From NCBI RefSeq assembly GCF_002910915.1, contig NZ_NEUF01000184.1:17011-81010 (forward strand): 64,000 nt of DNA. The letters are read 5' to 3'. This document shows positions 18,108 to 27,078 of this stretch, piece after piece; position 1 is the first letter of the stretch, and each line of letters begins with the position of its first letter. The position numbers and the translations under genes were made by a program. Under the pieces are notes generated by a model. It did no database searches, had not been told where the DNA came from, and saw only the letters and a program-made list of their open reading frames with translations. Origin of the DNA: Streptomyces sp. SM10 (lineage in GTDB: Bacteria; Actinomycetota; Actinomycetes; Streptomycetales; Streptomycetaceae).

Positions 18108-18570
18108 GCGCCCATCGTAGAGGCGGGTCCGGGAGCGACGCCCCCGTGCGCGCTCCCCGCACGTGCGCCCGCGGCGAGGAGGCCGGGCCGACGGCGAAGG
18201 GGGCGACGGCGCGCGCCACGTGCCCTGCCGCGACAGGGGGCTCCCTCACCCGGCCGCCGCCCGATCGCCACACCCATCGGTCCGCCCGACTTACACCCTT
18301 ATCAGGAGGCATCAGGCGATATCCGAGGATCAAAGCGAAATTTCCTCTTCCAGAGGCAAACCTTATCCACACCGGTCCCGAATGCCTTGTAGAGAGCCCC
18401 ACGCGGCTCACCACTCAGATCGAGGCGCGTGCGGCACGCCGAGCATCCAGCCCGGCCGACCGGGTCACCACTCGTGCCCGGCTCACCACCCGACGCATGT
18501 GCGCCCGCGGTCCGCCCGCGCACGGCACGGAAGCACCGGGACGCCGAGGAAATCGCGCGAGGAGCCCCCC
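18108..18570. other. Intergenic region upstream of the peptide cluster
   Basis: 463 bases between the divergent ArsR gene and the first cluster gene. It contains an unusually AT-rich stretch at about 18295-18370 with a GAAATTTC palindrome and a short CCTCT-TCC-AGAGG dyad. This is the natural place for the cluster promoter, but no clear -35/-10 pair stands out. No coding sequence is supported. Confidence 0.5.
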
Positions 18571-21120
18571 ATGATCGGAAAGCAGGTCGCCACACTGTCC
18601 CCGAACCCCGGGGACAGCACCCAGGCGGTGCGCCAGGAACTGCCCGACGTCACGTCCGCGTCCACCGAGGAGACACTCGCCCGGGTGCTCGCCGACGTCA
18701 TGCACCTGGAACACGTGCCGGTGGACAGCCGGTTCTTCGACGACCTGGGTGCCGACTCCCTGGTGATGGCCCATTTCTGCGCGAAGGTCAGAAAGCGCGC
18801 GGACCTGCCGTCGGTGTCGATGAAGGACGTCTACGCCCACCCCACCATCGGCTCCCTGAGCCTCGCGCTGACGACGGAGGCCTCCCCCGCCCCCGTCGAA
18901 CCCTCGCCCCCTGCCCGGTCGCGGCCCGCTCCGGTCCCGGCACCGCCCGCACCGACGGGCCGGGCCAGGTACGTCCTGTGCGGGACCTTGCAGTTGCTGA
19001 CCTTCGTCGTCTACTCGTGCCTGATCGCCTTCGCCGGCGTCCGCGGCTACGAATGGATATCCGCGGGCTCCGGCGTGCTCGACGTGTATCTCCGCTCCGT
19101 CGTCTTCGGCGCCGCGGTGTTCCTGGGGCTGGCCGGTCTGCCGATCGTCGTGAAGTGGGTGCTCGTCGGGCGCTCGAAGCCCCGGCAGATCCGCATCTGG
19201 AGTCTGGCCTACTTCCGGTTCTGGGTCGTCAAGACCCTCGTACGCGCGAACCCGCTGGTCCTCTTCGTCGGGTCACCGCTCTACACCCTCTACCTCAAGG
19301 CGCTGGGGGCGCACATCGGGGCCGGCGTCGCGGTCTTCTCGCGCCATGTACCCGTCTGCACCGATCTGCTGACCGTCGGGGACTCCACGGTCATCCGCAA
19401 GGACTCCTTCCTCACCTGCTACCGGGCCCACGGCGACGTGATCGAGACGGGGACCGTGACGCTCGGGAAGGACGCGGTCGTCGCCGAGGCCTCGGTGCTC
19501 GACATCGGCACGTCGCTCGGTGACGGCTCCCGCCTGGCCCACGCCTCGGCCCTGCACAGCGGGCAGTCGGTGCCCGCGGGCGAGCACTGGCACGGTTCAC
19601 CGGCGGAACGCGCGGGATCGGAGTATCCGGTGGTGGCACCGGCGCCCTGCGGGCCGGTCCGCCGGTCGGTGCACAGTGTCATGCAGCTGCTCAGCGCACT
19701 GCTGGTGTATCTGCCGCTGGCCGTCGGCGGGATCGGCATCCTGCTCGCCGAGGCCCCGCAGCTCGACGCGGTGCTGGAGCCGGGACCCACGGTCCTCACG
19801 ACCTGGGAGTTCTACCGCGACGGCCTGATGGCCTCGTTCGCGATCGTCTTCGTGGTCGTTCCGCTCAGCTTCCTCCTGCTCGCCACCGTCCCGCGGCTGC
19901 TCAGCCGCGCCATCACACCGGACAGGGTCTACCCTCTCTACGGCTTCCACTACGGGGTGCACCGCGCGATCACCCTGCTGACCAACCGCCGCTTCCTGAC
20001 CCGTCTGTTCGGGGACAGCTCCGCCGTGGTTCCCTACCTGCGCCTGCTGGGCTACGACCTCTCCCGTGTGGAGCAGACGGGGTCGAACTTCGGGACCGAG
20101 GTGAAGCACGAGACGCCGTTCCTGAGCACGGTCGGGACGGGCACGATGGTCGCCGACGGTCTGTCGATCAACAACGCCGAATTCTCCAGTACCTCCTTCC
20201 GCGTGTCCCGGACCGCCATCGGCCCGCAGAACTTCCTGGGCAACCGGATCGCCTACCCCGCCCGGGGCAGGACGGGGGCCAACTGCCTGCTGGCGACCAA
20301 GGTCATGGTCCCGGTGGACGGGAGGATCCGGGAGGGCGTCGGCCTCCTCGGTTCGCCGAGCTTCGAGATTCCCCGGTCCGTCCGGCGCGACAGCAGCTTC
20401 GACCGCATGAAGAAGGGCGAGGAGCTGTCGAACGGCCTGGCCGGCAAGAACAGGCACAACGGCGCCACGATGGGGCTGTACCTGCTGGTCCGGTGGATCT
20501 ACGTGTTCGTGTTCACCCTGATCGTGTCGGGATCCGCCGAGCTCTACACCTCGGTCGGCGCCGCGGCGATCGCTCTGGGCAACGTCCTCGTCGTGCTCGT
20601 CGGCGCCGTGTTCTTCGTCCTCGTCGAACGCGCCGTGACGGCGCACCATCCGCCCGGTCCGCTCTTCTGCTCGATCTACGACCCCCGCTTCTGGCAGCGC
20701 GAACGCTACTGGAAGGTGCCCTCGGAGACGTATCTCCAGGCCCTCAACGGGACACCCTTCAAGACTCTGGTCTGGCGTCTGCTGGGCGTCCGGATCGGAC
20801 GCAGGGTCTTCGACGACGGCTGCGCGCTGACGGAGCGCCGCATGGTCACCATCGGGGACGGCTCGACGCTCAACACCGGCAGTGTCGTGCAGTGCCACTC
20901 GCAGGAGGACGGCGCCTTCAAGTCCGACCGCTCCACCATCGGGGCCGGCTGCACGCTCGGGGTCGGAGCCTTCGTCCACTACGGCGTCACGGTCGACGAC
21001 GGATCGGTGCTCGCCGCGGACTCCTTCCTGATGAAGGGCGAGACGGTCCCGCCGCATGCCCTGTGGGGCGGCAATCCGGCCCGCCAGATCGACCGGGCAG
21101 CGCCCGGGACGAGGAGTTGA
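18571..21120 (+). CDS. Carrier domain fused to Pls-type terminal domain (six helices, three hexapeptide-like domains)
   Basis: 849-residue membrane protein. Residues 30-110 are a carrier domain with the phosphopantetheine site DDLGADSLVMAH (Ser63). A Pro-rich linker follows, then three pairs of membrane helices (for example LQLLTFVVYSCLIAFAGV, SALLVYLPLAVGGIGILLA, YVFVFTLIVSGSAELY). Each pair is followed by a soluble domain with hexapeptide-repeat character (as in TVGDSTVIRKDS, MVADGLSINNAEFSSTS, TIGDGSTLNTGSVV). This T-TM2-C1-TM2-C2-TM2-C3 order is that of epsilon-poly-L-lysine synthetase after its A domain, where the tandem domains make the amide bonds. The A domain is absent and is encoded by the next gene. 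ATG follows CGAGGAG. The next gene starts 5 bases after the stop. Confidence 0.88.
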   Translation: MIGKQVATLSPNPGDSTQAVRQELPDVTSASTEETLARVLADVMHLEHVPVDSRFFDDLGADSLVMAHFCAKVRKRADLPSVSMKDVYAHPTIGSLSLALTTEASPAPVEPSPPARSRPAPVPAPPAPTGRARYVLCGTLQLLTFVVYSCLIAFAGVRGYEWISAGSGVLDVYLRSVVFGAAVFLGLAGLPIVVKWVLVGRSKPRQIRIWSLAYFRFWVVKTLVRANPLVLFVGSPLYTLYLKALGAHIGAGVAVFSRHVPVCTDLLTVGDSTVIRKDSFLTCYRAHGDVIETGTVTLGKDAVVAEASVLDIGTSLGDGSRLAHASALHSGQSVPAGEHWHGSPAERAGSEYPVVAPAPCGPVRRSVHSVMQLLSALLVYLPLAVGGIGILLAEAPQLDAVLEPGPTVLTTWEFYRDGLMASFAIVFVVVPLSFLLLATVPRLLSRAITPDRVYPLYGFHYGVHRAITLLTNRRFLTRLFGDSSAVVPYLRLLGYDLSRVEQTGSNFGTEVKHETPFLSTVGTGTMVADGLSINNAEFSSTSFRVSRTAIGPQNFLGNRIAYPARGRTGANCLLATKVMVPVDGRIREGVGLLGSPSFEIPRSVRRDSSFDRMKKGEELSNGLAGKNRHNGATMGLYLLVRWIYVFVFTLIVSGSAELYTSVGAAAIALGNVLVVLVGAVFFVLVERAVTAHHPPGPLFCSIYDPRFWQRERYWKVPSETYLQALNGTPFKTLVWRLLGVRIGRRVFDDGCALTERRMVTIGDGSTLNTGSVVQCHSQEDGAFKSDRSTIGAGCTLGVGAFVHYGVTVDDGSVLAADSFLMKGETVPPHALWGGNPARQIDRAAPGTRS

Positions 21121-21125
21121 CACCC

Positions 21126-23606
21126 ATGGATACGCTCACACGCACCGGAGCGGAGTACTGGCGCGACGTGCTCGCCGCCGGCGGGTCCACCCCCGTGACT
21201 CCCTGGACGCGTACCCCGCGGCCCGGCACCGCCGTGGTCGAGGCGGACGTCCCGGAGGGGCTCGTCACGGAGCTGCGCACCATCGCGGCATCGATGGGGA
21301 TCTCCCCCACCGCACCGGTGCTGGCCGCCCACGCCGAGGTGCTCTCCGCCCTGTCGGGCGACCGGGACGTCACCACGGGCTACGTCGCGGGGGCGGGCGT
21401 CGGGCCGCTGCCGTGCAGGCTGACGACCGCTTCCCCGACGTGGCGGACGCTGATGAGGCAGGCGGACAGCACCGAGTCGGAGCTGCTGGCCCACAAGGAC
21501 TTCCCCCTCGCCACCCTCCGCGCGGAGATGGACCTGCCCCCCACCGCCCCCGAGGTGGCGTTCGATCCGACCGGCGCGGGTGACGTGTCCCGGGACGCGG
21601 CGCTCCAGGTGTCGCTCGTGCGTCGCGGCGGACGGTCGGTGCTCCGGACGCGGTACCGGACCGACGTCCTGGACGAGGAGTGCGCGACCAGGATCGGCGG
21701 GTACCACCTCGCCGCGCTCCGGCTGATCGCCGAGGACCCGGATGCGGAGCACGGGCGGCAGACCCTGCTGTCGCCGGAGGAGATCCACCACCAGCTCGAC
21801 GGGCTCGCGGGCCCCCACCGCGCGCTGCCGGACCTGCGCTTCCACCAGCTGTTCGAACAGCGGGTGCGCGCCCACCCGGACACCGTCGCGGTCGTCCAGG
21901 GCGAGCGGCGGTGGACGTATCGCGAGCTCGACAACCGTGCCAACCGGCTGGCACACGCGCTGCTCGGCGCGGGTCTCGGCCGGCAGGACGTCGTCGCCGT
22001 GGTGTCCGAACGGAGTCCGGAGTGGCTGGCCGCGGTCCTCGCCGTCCTCAAGTCCGGCGGCGCCTACCTGCCCGTCGAGCCCCGCTTCCCGGCCGAGCGC
22101 GTCACGGCCATGCTGGCCCGCGCCGACTGCCGTCTGGTGCTCACCGAGTCCGGCAGCGCCGCCGCCCTCGGCGAGGCACTGGACTCGCTGCCGGACGTCC
22201 GGGCCCTCGGCATCGAGAGGATCTGCGAGGAGAGCCACGAGGACACCGGTCCCGGCGTGGAGGTGGGCCCGGGGGATCTCGCGTACGTCTTGTTCACCTC
22301 CGGCTCCACCGGCGAGCCCAAGGGCGCGATGGTGGAACACGCCGGGATGCTCAACCATCTCCTCGCGAAGATCGACGACCTGGGGATCCGTGAGGGGGAC
22401 GTGGTCGCCCAGACCGCACCCCAGTGCTTCGACATCTCCCTGTGGCAGCTCCTCGCCGCCCTGATCACCGGTGGGCACACCCTCCTGGTCGGTCAGGACG
22501 CGGTCCTGGACGTCCGGCGGTTCGTCGACACCGTGGCCGACGGCAGGGCGGCCGTGCTCCAGGTGGTTCCGTCCTACCTCGACGTCGTCCTCTCCTACCT
22601 GGAACGGCACCCGCGGCCGCTGCCCCACCTGCGCTGCGTCTCGGTCACCGGCGAGACGCTGAAGAAGGGGCTCGTCGAGCGCTGGTTCACCGTCGGTCCA
22701 GGAGTCCGGCTGGTCAACGCCTACGGACTGACCGAGACGTCCGACGACACCAATCACGCGGTCATGGACGGGGTTCCGGACACCGACGGCGTACCACTCG
22801 GCCGGCCGGTCAACAACGTCCGCGTCTACCTCGTGGACGAGCACCTCTCCCCCGTGCCGCTGGGCTCCCCCGGCGCGATCGCCTTCTCCGGAGTCTGCGT
22901 CGGCCGCGGGTACATCAACGACCCCGAGCGGACGCGGGCGGCGTTCCTGCCCGATCCGCACCGCGCGGGTGAACGGCTCCACCTGGGAGGGGACTACGGC
23001 CGCTGGCTGCCCGACGGCACGCTCGCGTTCCTGGGCCGCCGGGACTCCCAGGTCAAGGTCCGTGGGTTCCGGATCGAGATCGGGGAGGTCGAGAACGCCC
23101 TGCTGCGTCAGGACGGTGTGCGCGCCGGCGCGGTGGTGGTCGCCGAAGGCACCGCCCACGGCCGGCGGCTGGTCGCCTTCTACACCGGCGCACACCCGCT
23201 GCCGGCCGACGCCCTGCGAGACCGCCTCGGCGGCACCCTGCCCCCGTACATGGTCCCCTCGGCCTTCCACCGGCTGGAGACGCTTCCCCTGACCGCCAAC
23301 GGAAAGATCGACCGCCGTGAACTGACGCTGCGAGCACCGGAGCCGGACGAACCGGAAGAGCGGGCGGACGGCGACTCGCCCCGCACCCCCACCGAACGGC
23401 GTCTGGCGGCGGCCTGGGCCGAGGTGCTCGGAGTCCCCCAGGCCCGCCTCGGCCGGCAGGACGACTTCTTCGCCCGTGGCGGCACCTCGCTGTCGGCGGT
23501 GGGCGTGGCGGTCTCCCTGGACCGGGAGATCTCGCTCAAGGACCTGGTCCGTCACCCCGTACTCACCGATCTGGCCGCCCTGATCGACACACGTTCCGAA
23601 CGATGA
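21126..23606 (+). CDS. Non-ribosomal peptide synthetase: partial condensation-like region, adenylation and carrier domains
   Basis: 826-residue synthetase. Residues 1 to about 215 resemble only the second half of a condensation domain (HKDFPLATLRAEM); HHxxxDG is missing. The adenylation domain (about 240-735) has FTSGSTGEPKGAMVEH, FDISLWQ, NAYGLTETSDD, GGDYGRWLPDG, KVRGFRIEIGEVENAL and PLTANGKIDRREL. By eye the specificity residues are D-I-W-S-S-T-A-D-D-K; the two Asp near the end would suit a side-chain amine such as that of diaminopropionate. The carrier site is FFARGGTSLSAV (Ser788). It lies between the Pls-like gene and the oxygenase gene in one operon. No thioesterase domain is present. 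Confidence 0.9.
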   Translation: MDTLTRTGAEYWRDVLAAGGSTPVTPWTRTPRPGTAVVEADVPEGLVTELRTIAASMGISPTAPVLAAHAEVLSALSGDRDVTTGYVAGAGVGPLPCRLTTASPTWRTLMRQADSTESELLAHKDFPLATLRAEMDLPPTAPEVAFDPTGAGDVSRDAALQVSLVRRGGRSVLRTRYRTDVLDEECATRIGGYHLAALRLIAEDPDAEHGRQTLLSPEEIHHQLDGLAGPHRALPDLRFHQLFEQRVRAHPDTVAVVQGERRWTYRELDNRANRLAHALLGAGLGRQDVVAVVSERSPEWLAAVLAVLKSGGAYLPVEPRFPAERVTAMLARADCRLVLTESGSAAALGEALDSLPDVRALGIERICEESHEDTGPGVEVGPGDLAYVLFTSGSTGEPKGAMVEHAGMLNHLLAKIDDLGIREGDVVAQTAPQCFDISLWQLLAALITGGHTLLVGQDAVLDVRRFVDTVADGRAAVLQVVPSYLDVVLSYLERHPRPLPHLRCVSVTGETLKKGLVERWFTVGPGVRLVNAYGLTETSDDTNHAVMDGVPDTDGVPLGRPVNNVRVYLVDEHLSPVPLGSPGAIAFSGVCVGRGYINDPERTRAAFLPDPHRAGERLHLGGDYGRWLPDGTLAFLGRRDSQVKVRGFRIEIGEVENALLRQDGVRAGAVVVAEGTAHGRRLVAFYTGAHPLPADALRDRLGGTLPPYMVPSAFHRLETLPLTANGKIDRRELTLRAPEPDEPEERADGDSPRTPTERRLAAAWAEVLGVPQARLGRQDDFFARGGTSLSAVGVAVSLDREISLKDLVRHPVLTDLAALIDTRSER

Positions 23607-23632
23607 ACCCGCCCACCCCGAAGGAGACCCAG

Positions 23633-24649
23633 ATGCTTTCCATCGACACGACCGCCCCTCCGATCGACCTGGAGCGGGAACCCGGCCGGCCCGCGACGCT
23701 GCGGGTGCCGCCGGCCGACGACCCGGCCCGCTGGGCCTCGGAAGCCCGCAGCGGGATCCTGGCCGCACTCGTCGAGCACGGCGCCGTCCTGGTCCGCGGG
23801 CTCGGCCTGCGGGACGTGGAGGACGTCGGTGCCGTCCTGAGGCAGCTGGCCGTCGAACCGGTCACGGAAAAGGAGGCCTTCGCCCCCAGGCAGACCCACT
23901 CGCCCGGGGTCCACTCCTCGTCCGCCTGGCCGCCGAACCAGCCGATGTGCATGCACCACGAGCTGAGTTACACGCTCGGCTTCCCCGGCCTCCTGCTCTT
24001 CGCCTGCCTGTCCGAGCCGACCGAGGGCGGGGCGACCGGCCTCGCCGACGCGGCAGCGGTCCTCGACGCGCTGCCCCCGGGGCTCGCCGAGAGGTTCGAG
24101 CGGGAGGGATGGCTCCTCACCCGCAGCTACAACGGCGAGATCGGGGCCACGGTGCCCGAGGCCTTCGGCACCGACGACCGCGACGCGGTGGAACGCTACT
24201 GCCGGGACCACGCCATCGACTGGTCCTGGCAGCCCGACGGGACGCTGCGCACCAGTCAGCGCCGGAACGCCGTGGTGCGCCACCCGGCCGACGGACGGCG
24301 CTGCTGGTTCAACCAGATCGCCTTCCTGAACCGGTGGACGCTCGCTCCGGAGGTGGCCGAGTACCTGATCGACGAATACGGGCCCGAAGGGCTGCCGTTC
24401 AACACGTGGTACGGCGACGGCGAGCCCATCGAGGAGGACGTCGTCCGCACCCTCAACGCGGTCTACGAGCAGCACACCGTCCGGATGCCGTGGCAGGCGG
24501 GCGACCTGCTCCTGGTCGACAACATCCGCACCGCGCACAGCAGGGAGGCCTACGAGGGACCGCGCGAGGTCGTCGTCGCGATGGCTTCGCCGAACCGGCC
24601 GGGGACCAGCTCACCGGTCTCACCGGCCGAGGAGGCGGGGCTGCGATGA
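23633..24649 (+). CDS. TauD/TfdA family Fe(II)/2-oxoglutarate dioxygenase
   Basis: Non-haem iron oxygenase of the TauD/SyrP/VioC type, 338 residues, which would hydroxylate or otherwise oxidise an amino acid or carrier-bound aminoacyl group. The iron site is HxE in CMHHELSYTL (His108, Glu110) and the distal His in DNIRTAHSREAYEG (His302); Arg311 probably holds 2-oxoglutarate. HxE in place of HxD is as in arginine hydroxylase VioC and clavaminate synthase. ATG at 23633 has AAGGAG 6 bases upstream; an earlier ATG at 23603 overlapping the previous stop is less likely. The stop overlaps the sbnB-like start. SbnB releases 2-oxoglutarate, its cosubstrate. Confidence 0.88.
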   Translation: MLSIDTTAPPIDLEREPGRPATLRVPPADDPARWASEARSGILAALVEHGAVLVRGLGLRDVEDVGAVLRQLAVEPVTEKEAFAPRQTHSPGVHSSSAWPPNQPMCMHHELSYTLGFPGLLLFACLSEPTEGGATGLADAAAVLDALPPGLAERFEREGWLLTRSYNGEIGATVPEAFGTDDRDAVERYCRDHAIDWSWQPDGTLRTSQRRNAVVRHPADGRRCWFNQIAFLNRWTLAPEVAEYLIDEYGPEGLPFNTWYGDGEPIEEDVVRTLNAVYEQHTVRMPWQAGDLLLVDNIRTAHSREAYEGPREVVVAMASPNRPGTSSPVSPAEEAGLR

Positions 24650-25716
24650 ACACCGACCGGAGCAGCAGTCCAGGGCACGCCTCAGCCGGGGAGAGTGTCG
24701 TACCCCCGTTCGCGGTGGTCCCCGGCGGCCAGGTCCAGCAAGCCCTCGAAGGCCGCGAGAAGGAGATCGTGGAGGTGGTCGAGGCCGCCTACCGGCTGCA
24801 CGGGGCGGGCCGCACGGTGAACCCGCCGTCCTCGTTCCTCCGTTTCCCCGACCGCCCCACCTCCCGGATGATCGCCCTGCCTGCCTCCCTGGGCGGTGAG
24901 TCGCCGGTGGACGGCATGAAGTGGATCTCCAGCTCCCCCGGGAACGTGGCGTCGGGCATACCGCGCGCCTCGGCCGTGCTGATCCTCAACGACCCCGCCA
25001 CCGGCTACCCGTTCGCCTGCATGGAGAGCTCGATCATCAGCGCGACGCGTACGGCCGCCTCCGCGGCATCGGCCGCGGACCGGCTCAGCCGGGACCGGCC
25101 CCGCCCCACCCGCGTGGGGTTCTTCGGGACGGGCCTGATCTCCCGCTACATCCACACCTTCCTCGAAGGTTCCGGCTGGTCGTTCGACGACGTCGGGGTG
25201 TACGACCTGTCGGCCGACAGCGCGGCCGGATTCCGTGTGTACGTGGAGCAGTCCGGCAGCGCCGCGGCCGTCACCGTGCACCCGGACCCCGAGGAACTGA
25301 TCCGCACCAGCGATCTCGTGGTCTTCGCGACCGTGGCCGGAGAGCCGCACGTCACCGACCCGGCGTGGTTCGACCACAACCCCGTGGTCCTGCACGTGTC
25401 ACTGCGCGATCTCGCGCCGGAGGTCCTCCTGGCCTCGACCAACATCGTGGACGACATCGAGCACTGCCTCAGGGCCTCCACCTCGCCCCATCTGACCGAG
25501 CAGCTCACGGGGAACCGGGAGTTCGTGCACGGCACGCTGGACGACGTGATGGCGGGCACCGTGACCGTGCCGGGCGACCGGCCCGCGGTCTTCTCGCCCT
25601 TCGGCCTCGGAGTACTCGATCTGGCGGTCGGAAGCTATGTCTACGACCGGATCGCCCGCACGGGCGAACTGCGTCGTGTCGACGGCTTCTTCCACGAACT
25701 GAGCCGCTACGGATGA
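24646..25716 (+). CDS. sbnB: SbnB-like 2,3-diaminopropionate synthesis dehydrogenase
   Basis: NAD-dependent enzyme of the ornithine cyclodeaminase/mu-crystallin family. SbnB oxidises N-(1-amino-1-carboxy-2-ethyl)-glutamate, made by SbnA, to L-2,3-diaminopropionate plus 2-oxoglutarate. The 356-residue protein shows DGMKWISSSPGNVASGIPRAS (substrate pocket), ACMESSIISATRTAA, the Rossmann motif VGFFGTGLISRY near residue 165 and LHVSLRDLAPEV. It lacks the hallmarks of a true ornithine cyclodeaminase. The start overlaps the oxygenase stop as ATGA and is preceded by GGAGGCGGGG. Pairing with the SbnA homologue makes the assignment firm. Confidence 0.9.
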   Translation: MNTDRSSSPGHASAGESVVPPFAVVPGGQVQQALEGREKEIVEVVEAAYRLHGAGRTVNPPSSFLRFPDRPTSRMIALPASLGGESPVDGMKWISSSPGNVASGIPRASAVLILNDPATGYPFACMESSIISATRTAASAASAADRLSRDRPRPTRVGFFGTGLISRYIHTFLEGSGWSFDDVGVYDLSADSAAGFRVYVEQSGSAAAVTVHPDPEELIRTSDLVVFATVAGEPHVTDPAWFDHNPVVLHVSLRDLAPEVLLASTNIVDDIEHCLRASTSPHLTEQLTGNREFVHGTLDDVMAGTVTVPGDRPAVFSPFGLGVLDLAVGSYVYDRIARTGELRRVDGFFHELSRYG

Positions 25717-25780
25717 CGGAGCCGGGGCGGTCCGCCGCCCCGGCCCGGACGACCAGAACCACCCGGAGGAGGAGTTAACC

Positions 25781-26833
25781 GTGTCGGTCATTACCGTCCC
25801 CCAGGCCTTCAACGAGGAGGATCTCTATGTGGACGTCGAGGCCGTCTTCGGCCACTCCCTGCTCCTCAAGTGCGAGGGGTTCAATTTCGCCGGATCGATC
25901 AAGCTGAAGGCGGCCGCGGAGATGGTGGCCTCGGCCGAACGCGACGGCACGCTGAGGGCCGACTCCGTCCTCGTCGAGTCCTCGTCCGGGAACCTGGGCG
26001 TCGCACTGAGCATGATCGCCGCCAGCAAGGGCTACCGGTTCATCTGTGTGACGGACTCACGCTGCAATCTGGCCACGCGGCTGATGATGGAGGCTCTGGG
26101 CGGTGAAGTGCGCCTGGTGGACGCCGAGGAGGCCAACGGCGGCTTCCTCGCCGCGCGCCTGGCCCACGTCCGGCAGCTGTGCGCCTCCGACGACCGGTGC
26201 GTGTGGCTGAGCCAGTACTCCAACCCGGCCAACTGGAGGGCGCACTACCTCACGACCGCTCCGGAGATCGCCCGGTCCTTCCCGCAGCTGGACGTCCTGT
26301 TCATGGGTGCGGGCACCACGGGAACCCTGATGGGGTGCGCACGCTGGTTCCACGACTGGCACCGGCCGGTCCGGATCGTCGCGGTGGACATCGCCGGTTC
26401 GGTGGCGTTCGGCGGCGCGCCCGGCCGCCGGATGATCCCCGGGCTCGGCATGAGCATGCGCCCGCCCCTGCTGGACGAGTCCTACGTCGACGAGGTGGTG
26501 CGGGTCGAGGAGACCGACACCATCCGCGCCTGCCGCCGCCTGGCCAGGCGGGGCTTCCTCTTCGGCGGTTCCACCGGGACGGTGGTGAGCGGAGCGGTCG
26601 ACTGGCTGGACCGGCACGGGACCCCGGACGTCACAGCGGTGGCGATAGCCCCCGACCTCGGCGAGCGCTACCTCGACACCGTGTACCAGGACAACTGGGC
26701 CGAGGACCTGTACGGCGCGGCCGTGCTCGAATCCGCTGCCCGTACCCCGGCCGCCGGGGAGGAAATCGCCGTGGCGCGCCCCTTCACCACCCGCTCCGCA
26801 CCGGAGGAACCCGGGGCGCCTGACGACTGGTGA
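25781..26833 (+). CDS. sbnA: SbnA-like 2,3-diaminopropionate synthesis protein (PLP)
   Basis: PLP-dependent enzyme of the cysteine synthase fold. SbnA joins O-phospho-L-serine and L-glutamate to give the substrate of SbnB. The 350-residue product has the PLP lysine in FAGSIKLKAA (Lys41), the phosphate loop ESSSGNLGVAL and GAGTTGTLMGC. It ends with an extra acidic, Pro-rich tail (about 20 residues) after the catalytic domain. GTG at 25781 is preceded by GGAGGAGGAG. Last gene of the cluster, 64 bases after sbnB, and followed at once by a hairpin. Together the pair commits the pathway to L-2,3-diaminopropionate. Confidence 0.9.
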   Translation: MSVITVPQAFNEEDLYVDVEAVFGHSLLLKCEGFNFAGSIKLKAAAEMVASAERDGTLRADSVLVESSSGNLGVALSMIAASKGYRFICVTDSRCNLATRLMMEALGGEVRLVDAEEANGGFLAARLAHVRQLCASDDRCVWLSQYSNPANWRAHYLTTAPEIARSFPQLDVLFMGAGTTGTLMGCARWFHDWHRPVRIVAVDIAGSVAFGGAPGRRMIPGLGMSMRPPLLDESYVDEVVRVEETDTIRACRRLARRGFLFGGSTGTVVSGAVDWLDRHGTPDVTAVAIAPDLGERYLDTVYQDNWAEDLYGAAVLESAARTPAAGEEIAVARPFTTRSAPEEPGAPDDW

Positions 26834-26850
26834 GCTCGCGCCGCGAGCTC
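26832..26850 (+). terminator. Hairpin at the end of the peptide cluster
   Basis: GAGCTCGCG (26832-26840) and CGCGAGCTC (26842-26850) form a perfect dyad that begins within the stop codon of sbnA. It marks a plausible end of the five-gene transcript. There is no T tract. Confidence 0.55.
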
Positions 26851-27078
26851 CGCGAACGCCCCCGGCAGGCTCCATGCCCTCCCGTAGCATGTCGCCGACC
26901 TCTCCCACCAGCGCGTCACCCGCGCCGGCATCCTGGTCCGGCGTCCTGGTCCGTCAAGACGCGTTCGGAGAGGCCGACGACGCCCGGTTCGTCACCTGCG
27001 ACCGGGTGGCTGCCCCTGCCCTGCGGCCTCGTGCACGGCGCCGAACGCCGACGAGGCCAAGCGCACCACAAGGAGCCC

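Noticed and set aside
19597..23768. Long minus-strand frames over the peptide synthetase genes
   Set aside because: Antisense shadows of the Pls-like and A-T genes; Gly/Arg/Val-rich without motifs.
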